Below are positions 56,269-64,000 of a DNA stretch of 64,000 bases, piece after piece (position 1 is the first letter of the stretch; the number at the start of each line of letters is the position of its first letter). The translations under genes were made by a program, and so were the position numbers. The notes beneath the pieces were generated by a model. The model was not told where the DNA came from. It was given only the letters and a program-made list of their open reading frames with translations, and searched no databases. The DNA lies in contig NZ_JPOI01000001.1 in NCBI RefSeq assembly GCF_000733845.1, positions 186,001 through 250,000 on the forward strand. The letters run 5' to 3'. This stretch comes from Geobacillus vulcani PSS1 (lineage in GTDB: Bacteria; Bacillota; Bacilli; Bacillales; Anoxybacillaceae).

Positions 56269-56629
56269 GGTGATCCCCCTCTTTCTGATGGGCGAGCGCG
56301 ACCAGCAACAGCTCGCGAATATGGTCGTCATCCAGCGAATAAAAAGCGAGTTTTCCCTCTTTCCGATATTTCACGATGCCTTGTTTATACAAAATGCGCA
56401 AATGATGCGACGTCGTTGCCACCGTCGCCCCGATCACGTTCGCTAAGTCGCAGACGCACAACTCTTCCTCGCCGCAAAGCGCATAGACGATTTTTGCCCG
56501 GTTTTCGTCGGCCAACGCCTTGAAAAACGGCACAATCGAAGCCATGTTTTCCTCATTCAGCCGGCGCTGAATCCGCCTGACCTTCTCCTCGTCATAACAG
56601 TAGACGTCGCAGACATCTTGGCGATGCAT
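56258..56629 (-). CDS. cadC: ArsR-family metal sensor CadC
   Basis: 123 aa winged-helix repressor. Metal-site cysteines in the N-terminus (DVCDVYCYDEE) and in ELCVCDLANV match the CadC Cd/Pb/Zn site (Cys7, Cys11, Cys58, Cys60 in the reference protein). The recognition helix is ATVATTSHHLRILYKQG. The ATG at 56629 follows AAGGAGAGG. Cotranscribed with cadA. Confidence 0.9.
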   Translation of the reverse strand: MHRQDVCDVYCYDEEKVRRIQRRLNEENMASIVPFFKALADENRAKIVYALCGEEELCVCDLANVIGATVATTSHHLRILYKQGIVKYRKEGKLAFYSLDDDHIRELLLVALAHQKEGDHRGE

Positions 56630-56651
56630 TCCGTTCCTCTCCTTGCCAACA

Positions 56652-56713
56652 TTCAAATATTTGTTTGAATATAGAATATCATATCCCTTTTTGATATTCA
56701 AATATTCATTTGA
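56652..56713 (-). promoter_or_regulatory. cadC promoter with two operator palindromes
   Basis: TTCAAATATTTGTTTGAA (56652-56669) and TTCAAATATTCATTTGA (56697-56713) resemble the cad operator (TCAAATA...TATTTGA). A -35 TTGAAT and a -10 TATTCT, 17 bp apart on the minus strand, lie between and within them. Confidence 0.75.
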
Positions 56714-56736
56714 GCGAAAAAAGTTCCCTCATGACA

Positions 56737-56772
56737 AAAATCCGCCTTCGTCGCAGCGAAAGGCGGATTTCG
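56737..56772 (-). terminator. Terminator of the yitV-like gene
   Basis: AAATCCGCCTT / AAAGGCGGATTT stem with a 10 nt loop; the minus strand continues with TTGTCATG after T residues. Confidence 0.75.
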
Positions 56773-56819
56773 TCTGATGAACGCGCCGCAGCAATGAGGC
56801 CCATTGCCGTCGGTTTCAC

Positions 56820-57587
56820 CTATACGTATTCGCGAAACCAACGCACCGTCTCCAAAAACGCTTCGCGCGTCACTTTATGGCCGGCGTGCGGGTCGGTGAT
56901 GAATTGCAGCCGGTCTTCGTTCCCTTCATAAAGTGGTTTAATTTGCTTATAAAACTCATATGTATAAGCATACGGGACGACTTGGTCGGCTTTTCCGTGC
57001 CAGATGAACAGCGGCCGCCCGGCGAGTTTTTCCGGTTGTTTCGATAAATCATAGCGGGCAAGCTTTTCTTTTTCCAACGCCAACAACGCCGGCGGCATCG
57101 GAATGTCGATTTGGCGCCGCTTCCCTTCTTCAATCATGGCATCAAAAAAGGCGCTGAAATTCGGACAGCCCATCAGCGCCACTGCCGCCCTCACCCACGG
57201 ATAGACGGCGAGCGCTCCGAACGTGACGATCCCGCCCATCGACGTTCCGGCAAGCCCAATTCGTCCTGAGTCAGCCAGCCCGCGGCTCACAAGGTCGTTT
57301 TTCATCTCGTCGATTTCACTGATCGTGCGCACCACAATGTCCCAAAACGACAACTGCAATTTCCGTTCGCTCAACCCTTCGTCCCGCTCGCCGTGAAACA
57401 GCGCATCGGGAAGCACAACGCGATAGCCCGCCTCGGCGAGCAAGTAGCCGAAATGCAAATTATGTTCTTTGGCGCTCGTAAAGCCGTGAATAAAGAAAAT
57501 GAGCGGAAGCGGTTCGTCCCGTTTTTCCGGCTGAACGACATGTAGAACGGGCACGCCGGCCAACTGTTGTTGTTCAATGATCACCAT
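56820..57587 (-). CDS. yitV: Alpha/beta hydrolase (YitV-like esterase)
   Basis: 255 aa. Oxyanion segment FFIHGFTSAKEHN (~31-43), nucleophile elbow GLAGTSMGGIVTFG (Ser in GTSMGG, ~120), Asp in WHGKADQVVPY and His in DPHAGHKVT. The ATG at 57587 follows AAGGAG. Divergent from yitU as in Bacillus, where the pair is also adjacent. Substrate unknown. Confidence 0.85.
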   Translation of the reverse strand: MVIIEQQQLAGVPVLHVVQPEKRDEPLPLIFFIHGFTSAKEHNLHFGYLLAEAGYRVVLPDALFHGERDEGLSERKLQLSFWDIVVRTISEIDEMKNDLVSRGLADSGRIGLAGTSMGGIVTFGALAVYPWVRAAVALMGCPNFSAFFDAMIEEGKRRQIDIPMPPALLALEKEKLARYDLSKQPEKLAGRPLFIWHGKADQVVPYAYTYEFYKQIKPLYEGNEDRLQFITDPHAGHKVTREAFLETVRWFREYV

Positions 57588-57700
57588 CGCTGCACAAACT
57601 CCTTTTCTTTTTCCATCGCTGTATAGTGTACCATATGGACAGCGATTTTGGAAAAGAGTTACACTATGTAATGAGAAAAACAAAGGCAAAGGAGTCAGAC

Positions 57701-58507
57701 ATGAAGCCATATTTAATTGCTTTGGATTTGGATGGAACATTGTTGAGAGAGGATAAGACGATTTCCCCGCTGACCAAAGATGTCATCCGCCGCGCCATTG
57801 ACGCCGGCCATGTGGTCGTCATCGCCACCGGTCGGCCGTACCGGGCCAGCCGCATGTATTACGAGGAACTGAACCTCACGACACCGATCGTCAATTTCAA
57901 CGGCGCGTTTGTCCACCACCCGCGCCAACCGTCATGGGGAATCCGCCATGTTCCGTTGCCCTTGCCTGTCGTCAAAGACATTGTCGAATTGGGAGAAACG
58001 TATCGAATCAAAAACATTTTGGCGGAAGTGATGGACGACGTCTATTTTCACGAACATGACGAAGTGTTGCTGGACATCGTTCGCCTCGGCAACCCGACGG
58101 TGAAAATTGGCGATTTGCGCCGCTCGCTCGGCAAAGACCCGACGAGCGTGCTCGTGTATACAGACAGCAGTCATGTCGAACAAATTCAATCATATCTGTC
58201 CGACGTATACGCCAACGTATTGCACCATCGGCGCTGGAATGAGCCATGGCATGTGATTGAAATCATCCGCCATGGGGTTCATAAAGCGGCCGGCTTACAA
58301 CAAGTCGCCGATTCCTTGGGCATCCCTCGGGAGCGAGTGATCGCCTTTGGCGACGAAGACAACGATTTGGAGATGATTGAGTGGGCCGGATTGGGCGTCG
58401 CCATGGGCAACGCCATCGAACCGCTGAAAACCATAGCCGATGATGTGACCAAAACGAATGAAGAAGACGGCATCGGCGTGTATTTGCAAGAAATCCTGGG
58501 CCTATAG
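57701..58507 (+). CDS. yitU: HAD-family phosphatase (Cof type, YitU-like)
   Basis: 268 aa. Motif I IALDLDGTLLRED, motif II VIATGRPYRA, and motifs III/IV in the C-terminal GDEDNDLEMIEWAGLGVAMGNA. A type IIB cap lies between. Likely a sugar-phosphate or flavin-precursor phosphatase; some Bacillus paralogues dephosphorylate the riboflavin precursor. The ATG at 57701 follows AAAGGAG; the longer frame from 57626 crosses the intergenic region. Confidence 0.88.
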   Translation: MKPYLIALDLDGTLLREDKTISPLTKDVIRRAIDAGHVVVIATGRPYRASRMYYEELNLTTPIVNFNGAFVHHPRQPSWGIRHVPLPLPVVKDIVELGETYRIKNILAEVMDDVYFHEHDEVLLDIVRLGNPTVKIGDLRRSLGKDPTSVLVYTDSSHVEQIQSYLSDVYANVLHHRRWNEPWHVIEIIRHGVHKAAGLQQVADSLGIPRERVIAFGDEDNDLEMIEWAGLGVAMGNAIEPLKTIADDVTKTNEEDGIGVYLQEILGL

Positions 58508-58590
58508 CGCCCCCATTCGTTCCTTCTCCGCCTTTTCGCCGCATCCAGCCAGCGTTGGGGACAGCGGTTTGCATCCCATTTCCTAACTAC

Positions 58591-58736
58591 CGTTCCGTGA
58601 AAATCCCGTCGGCAAGCGGTGATTTTCATCCCCGGGTGGAGGGCAGATCCCTTGCCATGGATCGTTTCCGTGAAAATGCCGTGTCGATGGGCTTCGATTT
58701 TCATCCCTGGGGAGGACAAAACCGTTGCCCGTGGAC
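58591..58736. repeat. Two tandem ~72 bp imperfect repeats with hairpins
   Basis: CCGTGAAAATCCCGT...GATTTTCATCCCCGG (58595-58635) is repeated as CCGTGAAAATGCCGT...GATTTTCATCCCTGG (58668-58710), with GGAGGnCA after each. In each unit TGAAAATC pairs with GATTTTCA. A degenerate third start may lie at 58565-58585. The rest of 58508-58872 has no gene. Confidence 0.65.
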
Positions 58737-58872
58737 CTTTTTCGAAACAGGCCGGGCACGCACGAAACGGCGCTTTTCGTTTGTAACGAATTTCCTTACT
58801 ACTGTTCCCTGGCCGCGGTTACACTATACGTGACGCAACGTGCGTCTTCACTTTTTAAAGGGGGAATCCGTC

Positions 58873-59025
58873 ATGGGCAAACGAAACAAATCGAAGCGTT
58901 TCGTCCAGCAAGGCGTCGATGCAGTCGAACGGCATGACAAACGAATCCCTTACCATTTGACGTACGCCGAAGCGGAAGCGCGTAAAGCCGAAAAAGCGGT
59001 GGAAACATCGCTCGGAGGAGCGTAG
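58873..59025 (+). CDS. Small basic hypothetical protein
   Basis: 50 aa, MGKRNKSKRFVQQGVDAVER..., strongly charged with an amphipathic C-terminal helix (AEAEARKAEKAVETS). AAGGGGGA lies 6-8 nt before the ATG. Followed after 2 nt by the DUF3813 gene whose ribosome-binding site is inside its end, so they are coupled. No family recognised with confidence. Confidence 0.7.
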   Translation: MGKRNKSKRFVQQGVDAVERHDKRIPYHLTYAEAEARKAEKAVETSLGGA

Positions 59026-59027
59026 CG

Positions 59028-59228
59028 ATGGGCAATCGTCTATTTCAAGAGGCGCGCAAAGCGGTCGCCCAAGCGAAGCAAGCAGCCAGCGGCGAAATCG
59101 ACATGAGCGTCGACCGCGCCATCGCCATTGCCAAAAACGCCTTGTCATCAGCTTACGCGCATTCCAATACGGCAGAAAAAGCGCAGTTGCGTCAATTTCA
59201 AGCTGAGCTTGATGAGCTCACCCAATAA
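59028..59228 (+). CDS. yitR: DUF3813 small protein (YitR-like)
   Basis: 66 aa, helical: MGNRLFQEARKAVAQAKQAA, later AIAIAKNALSSAYAHSNTAE. The pattern matches DUF3813, encoded beside yitS and yitU in Bacillus. GGAGGAG precedes the ATG and a terminator follows. Function unknown. Confidence 0.75.
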   Translation: MGNRLFQEARKAVAQAKQAASGEIDMSVDRAIAIAKNALSSAYAHSNTAEKAQLRQFQAELDELTQ

Positions 59229-59229
59229 C

Positions 59230-59259
59230 CGCTGCGGGCTTCCCGCAGCTCTTTTTTTC
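59230..59259 (+). terminator. Terminator after yitR
   Basis: GCTGCGGG / CCCGCAGC stem with a CTT loop and TCTTTTTTT. Confidence 0.9.
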
Positions 59260-59323
59260 GCCCGCTCCCGATTTTCCGTTGTATTCCGAACCGAAACCCG
59301 CTACACTGAACATAGAAACATGA

Positions 59324-60268
<945 letters not shown>

Positions 60269-60281
60269 CGAGAAACGAAAC

Positions 60282-60309
60282 AGAGGCGCCTGCCCAGAAC
60301 AGGCGCCTA
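60282..60309 (+). terminator. Stem-loop after yitS
   Basis: AGGCGCCTG / CAGGCGCCT with a short loop. The T-tract is poor (ATCCCTT). Confidence 0.55.
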
Positions 60310-60470
60310 TCCCTTATCATTGATGACGGTCCCCATATTCATTACAGATCTGCAAGTGAGCCATTGGTGGAGGAAAACCTTTCCGTTATTTTCCCAACAA
60401 CTCCCCCTATATTTCATTTTCATTTGCTCATACTAATACTACACGATCGGAATGCAGGGAGGGCTGGTCC

Positions 60471-60602
60471 ATGCCAAACACAAGCGACAACGACAAAAAA
60501 GCGCGCGACAACCAAGCGAAGCGCCATGAAAAAAACATGATGCGCGAGAAAAACCGGGAAGCCGGAAAGTTCGCGTATTCGAAGAAGACGGATCATTTGT
60601 GA
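60471..60602 (+). CDS. DUF3941 small protein
   Basis: 43 aa, very hydrophilic: MPNTSDNDKKARDNQAKRHE, then NMMREKNREAGKFAYSKKTD. This pattern, with the KKARDN and REKNREAGK blocks, is the DUF3941 family of Bacillaceae. GGGAGGG precedes the ATG. Too short for routine gene calling, but followed directly by a terminator. Confidence 0.8.
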   Translation: MPNTSDNDKKARDNQAKRHEKNMMREKNREAGKFAYSKKTDHL

Positions 60603-60604
60603 GC

Positions 60605-60650
60605 AAAACAAAAGCTGCCTATCGGCAACTACAGGCAGCTTTTGTTTTTA
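60605..60650. terminator. Bidirectional terminator between DUF3941 gene and dctM
   Basis: AAAACAAAAGCTGCCT / AGGCAGCTTTTGTTTT, 12 nt loop, with T-runs on both strands. Confidence 0.92.
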
Positions 60651-60655
60651 TAAAC

Positions 60656-61933
60656 TTATTTAATACGGTCGACCAGTACTGTTGCTAACTCTGGAAAAAT
60701 AGCCAATACCCCAATAAACAGTATCATCATGACAGCGTATGGTGCTACTCCTTTAACGATCTCAGCGATTGTATTTGTTTTGTCTAATCCTTTTAAAACA
60801 AACAAATTTAATCCCACCGGCGGTGTAATAAGAGCTAATTCCATATTAACAACCATAACAATTGCAAACCAAATGGGATCAAATCCTAAGGCTGTTATAA
60901 TAGGATACAAAATGGGAAGCGTAATGACCAGTATCGATATAGTCTCCAAAAAACACCCTAAAATAAGCAACACGATATTCACCAAAATGAAAATGACCCA
61001 AGGAGATACTTGCTGTGAGGTGGCAAATTGAGTAATGGCTTGTGGGATTTGCAATATAGTCATAATATATCCGAGCAACATGGCCCCAACGATGATCATT
61101 AATATCATTGCATTCGTTTTAACGGTCGATAAGACAATCATCTTAATGTTGGCTAATGTGAAATTTTTATATACAAAAATGGAAATTAAAATGCTAATCA
61201 TAGCGCCAATGGCAGCAGCCTCAGTGGGAGTAAATATCCCCGTATAAATCCCCCCAATGACAATGATGGGCAATATAAGCCCCCATATAGCTGTTTTTGA
61301 CGCCTCGAGTCTCTCAGACCATGTTGCCGGTTCTTCTTTTATATGTCGTGTCTTCCATGAAGCATACATCATAAATATAATCGTTAATAATATTCCTGGG
61401 ATAATCCCTGCAACAAACAGCTTTCCGATCGATTCGCCCGTCACAGAGCCGTATATAATCATCGGCACACTCGGTGGAATGAGAATACCTAATGTTCCCC
61501 CAGCGGCTAACAAACCTAGAACCGTTCTTTTATCATATCCCCGTTTGGTCATTTCTGGAAGCGCAACTGCTCCCACTGTTACCGCAGTTGCCACACTTGA
61601 ACCGGATATGGCCGCAAAGATCGCACAACAAAACAATGTAGCAATGGCTAGTCCCCCTGGAAGATGTCTAAACCATTTACTCGCCATTTCATACAAATCG
61701 CGTCCAACACCACTCACCACTAAAACTTGGCTCATAAGAACATACATAGGCAGTGCTGTTAAAGTAAAATCATCTAACGATTTATAAGAGATAATAGGGA
61801 TCTGCGAGAAAGAAAATGTTCCCCCATTAAATAGATACATCCCACCTATAGCAAGTAACCCGAGCGCAAAAGCTACAGGGATTCCTATTAACAGAAGCGC
61901 AGCCATTCCCCCAAGAAAAAATGCTGTATTCAC
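60656..61933 (-). CDS. dctM: TRAP transporter large permease (DctM family)
   Basis: 425 aa, about twelve membrane helices. GNSxxA-type repeats are visible, for example ISGSSVATAVTVGAVALPEM, GILIPPSVPMIIYGSVTGESIGKLF and, in the second half, NMELALITPPVGLNLFVLKGL. Ion-gradient-driven uptake of a carboxylate. The GTG start at 61933 has GGAGGGGG upstream and overlaps the dctQ stop (GTGA). Confidence 0.93.
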   Translation of the reverse strand: MNTAFFLGGMAALLLIGIPVAFALGLLAIGGMYLFNGGTFSFSQIPIISYKSLDDFTLTALPMYVLMSQVLVVSGVGRDLYEMASKWFRHLPGGLAIATLFCCAIFAAISGSSVATAVTVGAVALPEMTKRGYDKRTVLGLLAAGGTLGILIPPSVPMIIYGSVTGESIGKLFVAGIIPGILLTIIFMMYASWKTRHIKEEPATWSERLEASKTAIWGLILPIIVIGGIYTGIFTPTEAAAIGAMISILISIFVYKNFTLANIKMIVLSTVKTNAMILMIIVGAMLLGYIMTILQIPQAITQFATSQQVSPWVIFILVNIVLLILGCFLETISILVITLPILYPIITALGFDPIWFAIVMVVNMELALITPPVGLNLFVLKGLDKTNTIAEIVKGVAPYAVMMILFIGVLAIFPELATVLVDRIK

Positions 61934-62436
61934 AAATGTCCCCCTCCTTTGGACACTCCCCCATCGACGATTTGTAATATAAAGGCAAAGCAAAGCAATA
62001 ATCCTCCGATAGGGAGAAACATTTCTGGAAGATACATAGGGACCCGCAACAATGATGATGAAGTTGTCCCTAATCTGTATGTGTTCAAAACATGTTCTAA
62101 GCTGTAAATAGTGAAAATAAGACTGAAGACGAATCCAAATACATTGGAAACATACCCCAAAACTTTTTGAACTTTGCGTGGCACAATATTAATTAGTAAA
62201 TCAACAGTAATATGAGAGTATGTTCGCAGCGTGTAGGCGGAACCAAGGAAACAACTCCCAATGATCGCATATATGCATAATTCCGTCGCCCAAACGGTCG
62301 GTTGATTAAACACTGATCTAGCAATAACGTCAAAAGTTGTCATGCAAGTAGTCAATATAATCAATATTCCTGCCACAGTCCCACCTGCTTGAATCAATCG
62401 GTCCAAAAAACTATATAGTATGGAAAAAATTTTCAT
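61930..62436 (-). CDS. dctQ: TRAP transporter small permease (DctQ family)
   Basis: 168 aa with four helices. ATELCIYAIIGSCFLGSAYTLRTYSHITVDLL is the DctQ core (E-xx-xY and the HI-VD motif). Pairs with DctM in the membrane. Lies 57 nt after dctP behind a stem-loop. Confidence 0.9.
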   Translation of the reverse strand: MKIFSILYSFLDRLIQAGGTVAGILIILTTCMTTFDVIARSVFNQPTVWATELCIYAIIGSCFLGSAYTLRTYSHITVDLLINIVPRKVQKVLGYVSNVFGFVFSLIFTIYSLEHVLNTYRLGTTSSSLLRVPMYLPEMFLPIGGLLLCFAFILQIVDGGVSKGGGHL

Positions 62437-62455
62437 CTTATCCCCCCTAACAAAT

Positions 62456-62480
62456 AAGGGAGGGAGCTCCCCCTCCCTTG
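62456..62480 (-). terminator. Stem-loop between dctP and dctQ
   Basis: AAGGGAGGG / CCCTCCCTT with internal GAGCTC and weak T content after it. Like the oppA-oppB stem, it probably lowers expression of the membrane subunits relative to the binding protein. Confidence 0.65.
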
Positions 62481-62493
62481 TCTACCTCATTAC

Positions 62494-63534
62494 CTAGTTA
62501 AGCGTTTCTACAATATCAAGCAGCTCCTTGCCCAAGTCCCCAGCCCTCTCAATATATACATCTCTCGCCGGTTGGGCTGCCTCTTTCCACTTAGGAAGAT
62601 CCGATCGAGGGACGACATATACCTCCATTCCTTTTGCCTCGAGTTCCTTAGCAGTTCTTTCATCTTCCTCTTTCGCCTTTGTCCTAATCCATTTCTCTGT
62701 TTGCTGAGCAGTTTCAGTTAAGAGATTCTTCGTTTTTTCAGGCAGGCGATCCCAAAAATTTTTATTTACTGCCAGAATAAATTCAAGATAAGAGTAATTA
62801 TTAATTGTTAAATACTTAGCTACCTCATCATAATGACGTTGAAGCATAGCCGTCGTGCCTGACGTTGCTCCATCTATCGTTTTTCTTTGTAAAGCCGTAT
62901 ATACTTCCCCAGCTCCTAAAAATACCGGTGACGCACCATATGCTTTGATCATTTCAGATGGAATATCACCAATGCTACGGATTTTTAGACCTTTAAAGTC
63001 TTCGGGCGATTTGAGCGGTCGAACATTGTTGGCAAACTGGGCATACCCATAATCCGCGTACATTAATACTTTTACTCCCTTTTCCTCCATTGCCTTGTTC
63101 AACTTATCCCTCAACTCTCCAGATAGTGCTTTCCCTGCCGTCTCATAGTTAGGGAACGCGTATGGAACATCGAAAATGCCCATTGCCGGAACCGTAGAAG
63201 CCCATAACGTCGAGGAATTCACACCCATTTCCACACCACCTGTTAATATGGCCTGGTTCATCTCTTTGTCGCTTAACAGTTGTCCTGCAGGGTACACCTG
63301 AATTTTTACCTTGCCGCCAGATTGTTCAGTGACCGTTTTCGCAAAATTCTCGACTCCTATAGAAATGTGGTGATCCTGTGGGAGGTTATAAGCTAATCTT
63401 ATCGTGACCGGTTCGTATCCGTTGTTTTTGTTTTGATTCGACTGTTGTCCTGATGTTGAAGAGCTTTTACCGCATGCAGATAAAATGACTAAGGCTAAAA
63501 GTAATACGCTCGCAAGTAGTGATAACTTTCTCAT
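62494..63534 (-). CDS. dctP: TRAP transporter substrate-binding lipoprotein (DctP family)
   Basis: 346 aa. Signal peptide with lipobox LSAC (Cys21), Ser/Asn-rich linker, then VTIRLAYNLPQDHHISIGVENFAKTV. The conserved carboxylate-binding Arg lies in FKGLKIRSIGDIPSEMIKAYGA. Captures a dicarboxylate or related organic acid outside the cell. Its ATG overlaps the stop of the lyase gene upstream. Confidence 0.93.
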   Translation of the reverse strand: MRKLSLLASVLLLALVILSACGKSSSTSGQQSNQNKNNGYEPVTIRLAYNLPQDHHISIGVENFAKTVTEQSGGKVKIQVYPAGQLLSDKEMNQAILTGGVEMGVNSSTLWASTVPAMGIFDVPYAFPNYETAGKALSGELRDKLNKAMEEKGVKVLMYADYGYAQFANNVRPLKSPEDFKGLKIRSIGDIPSEMIKAYGASPVFLGAGEVYTALQRKTIDGATSGTTAMLQRHYDEVAKYLTINNYSYLEFILAVNKNFWDRLPEKTKNLLTETAQQTEKWIRTKAKEEDERTAKELEAKGMEVYVVPRSDLPKWKEAAQPARDVYIERAGDLGKELLDIVETLN

Positions 63535-64000
63535 CTCAAACTCCTCCTTTTCTTCTCTACCTGTCTTATCCTCCCCAATGACTGAGTAGATGTAAGGCTT
63601 GCTGCAAAGTCAGCTGCCTCCAACAGTTTTTCAAAATCGACTCCTGTTTTTATCCCCATTCGCTCAAACATATATACCAAATCCTCTGTTGCCAGATTGC
63701 CTGCCGCACCGGGAGCAAACGGGCATCCTCCTATACCACTTGCCGCTGTTTCAAATATCTTTACTCCTACTTCTAATGCTGCATAAGCATTTGCCAATCC
63801 CATTCCTCTCGTATCATGAAGGTGGACGGCAACAGGAACCGATCGGGCCATCCGCAGAACCTCGGTCAGCAATTCCTTGACTTGTTTCGGAGTGGCAATT
63901 CCAATAGTATCAGCAATCCCAATTCGGTTCGCCCCTGCCTCTAGGGCGCGTTCCACTAACGATAGAACTTTCGTTGGATTTACTTTCCCCTCATAAGGAC
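63531..64000 (-). CDS. HMG-CoA lyase-like enzyme (HMGL family), N-terminus beyond window
   Basis: The C-terminal ~156 aa are present. IADTIGIATPKQVKELL, VAVHLHDTRGMGLANAYAALEVGV (metal-binding His-x-His) and the signature GIGGCPFAPGAAGNLATEDLVYMFERMG are diagnostic of the HMGL-like lyases that cleave 3-hydroxy-3-methylglutaryl-CoA or close analogues. Upstream codons read PYEGKVNPTKVLSLV in frame to the window end. Translationally coupled to dctP, so transporter and lyase probably serve one catabolic route. Confidence 0.88.
   Translation of the reverse strand, partial: PYEGKVNPTKVLSLVERALEAGANRIGIADTIGIATPKQVKELLTEVLRMARSVPVAVHLHDTRGMGLANAYAALEVGVKIFETAASGIGGCPFAPGAAGNLATEDLVYMFERMGIKTGVDFEKLLEAADFAASLTSTQSLGRIRQVEKKRRSLR

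Noticed and set aside
58591..58736. CRISPR array
   Set aside because: Only two imperfect 72 bp units, no regular short repeat-spacer pattern and no cas genes.

Overview
The window looks like a chromosomal segment of a thermophilic Bacillaceae, most probably Geobacillus or Parageobacillus. The core genes are GC-rich. Gene content and order follow the Bacillus subtilis block opp-trpS-yjbA-yjaZ-fabF-fabH-(yjaU)-yjzD-yjzC-argF-carB-carA-argD-argB-argJ-argC. Start sites with strong Shine-Dalgarno sequences and CtsR, FapR, ARG, T-box, FNR and CadC-type control elements all point to a Bacillus relative. No tRNA, rRNA or CRISPR array was seen.

Layout. (1) 0-27 kb is conserved core: the oligopeptide importer oppABCDF; trpS behind a T-box; yjbA, yjaZ and the FapR-type fabH-fabF pair; clpB under a CtsR operator; and the arginine operon argCJBD-carAB-argF with tandem ARG boxes. 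(2) 27.0-27.7 kb is fnr, an oxygen-sensing regulator with a C-terminal cysteine cluster. (3) 27.7-39.7 kb is a decayed mobile zone. It holds the two ends of a broken RHS/WapA-like gene, remnants of IS982, IS256, IS110 and IS4-type transposases, a plasmid-type Rep-like fragment, a frameshifted Nudix gene, a MarR-ICMT-membrane protein operon, and an intact-looking 3.1 kb transposon (DDE transposase plus AAA ATPase) nested inside the IS256 copy. It also has copies of a 139 bp CTAG-targeting MITE and an IS605-type non-autonomous element. (4) 39.7-47.2 kb is an anaerobic and molybdenum-cofactor region: an apparent operon of soluble chemoreceptor-moeA-mobB-moaE-moaD-ywiC, divergent ric (Fe-S repair), and modB-moaA. 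FNR boxes sit at -41.5 of plausible promoters, so fnr at 27 kb probably controls it. (5) 47.3-52.4 kb is a NEW3-domain protein with an ABC-2 exporter, divergent from an ECF sigma/anti-sigma pair. (6) 52.5-64 kb is mobA, a small zinc-ribbon gene with a TTG start, cadC-cadA, the yitV/yitU/yitR/yitS neighbourhood, a DUF3941 gene, and a TRAP transporter (dctPQM) cotranscribed with an HMG-CoA-lyase-like gene cut by the window edge.

The strongest observations are these. The 3.1 kb transposon has seven subterminal repeats and a GCGT duplication whose removal restores the host reading frame. The CTAG MITE also leaves an exact target-site footprint and occurs in a nested copy. The IS605-derived element ends in a sequence resembling the 3' end of a TnpB guide-RNA scaffold. 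The FNR-box architecture ties a chemoreceptor, Fe-S repair and Moco synthesis together.
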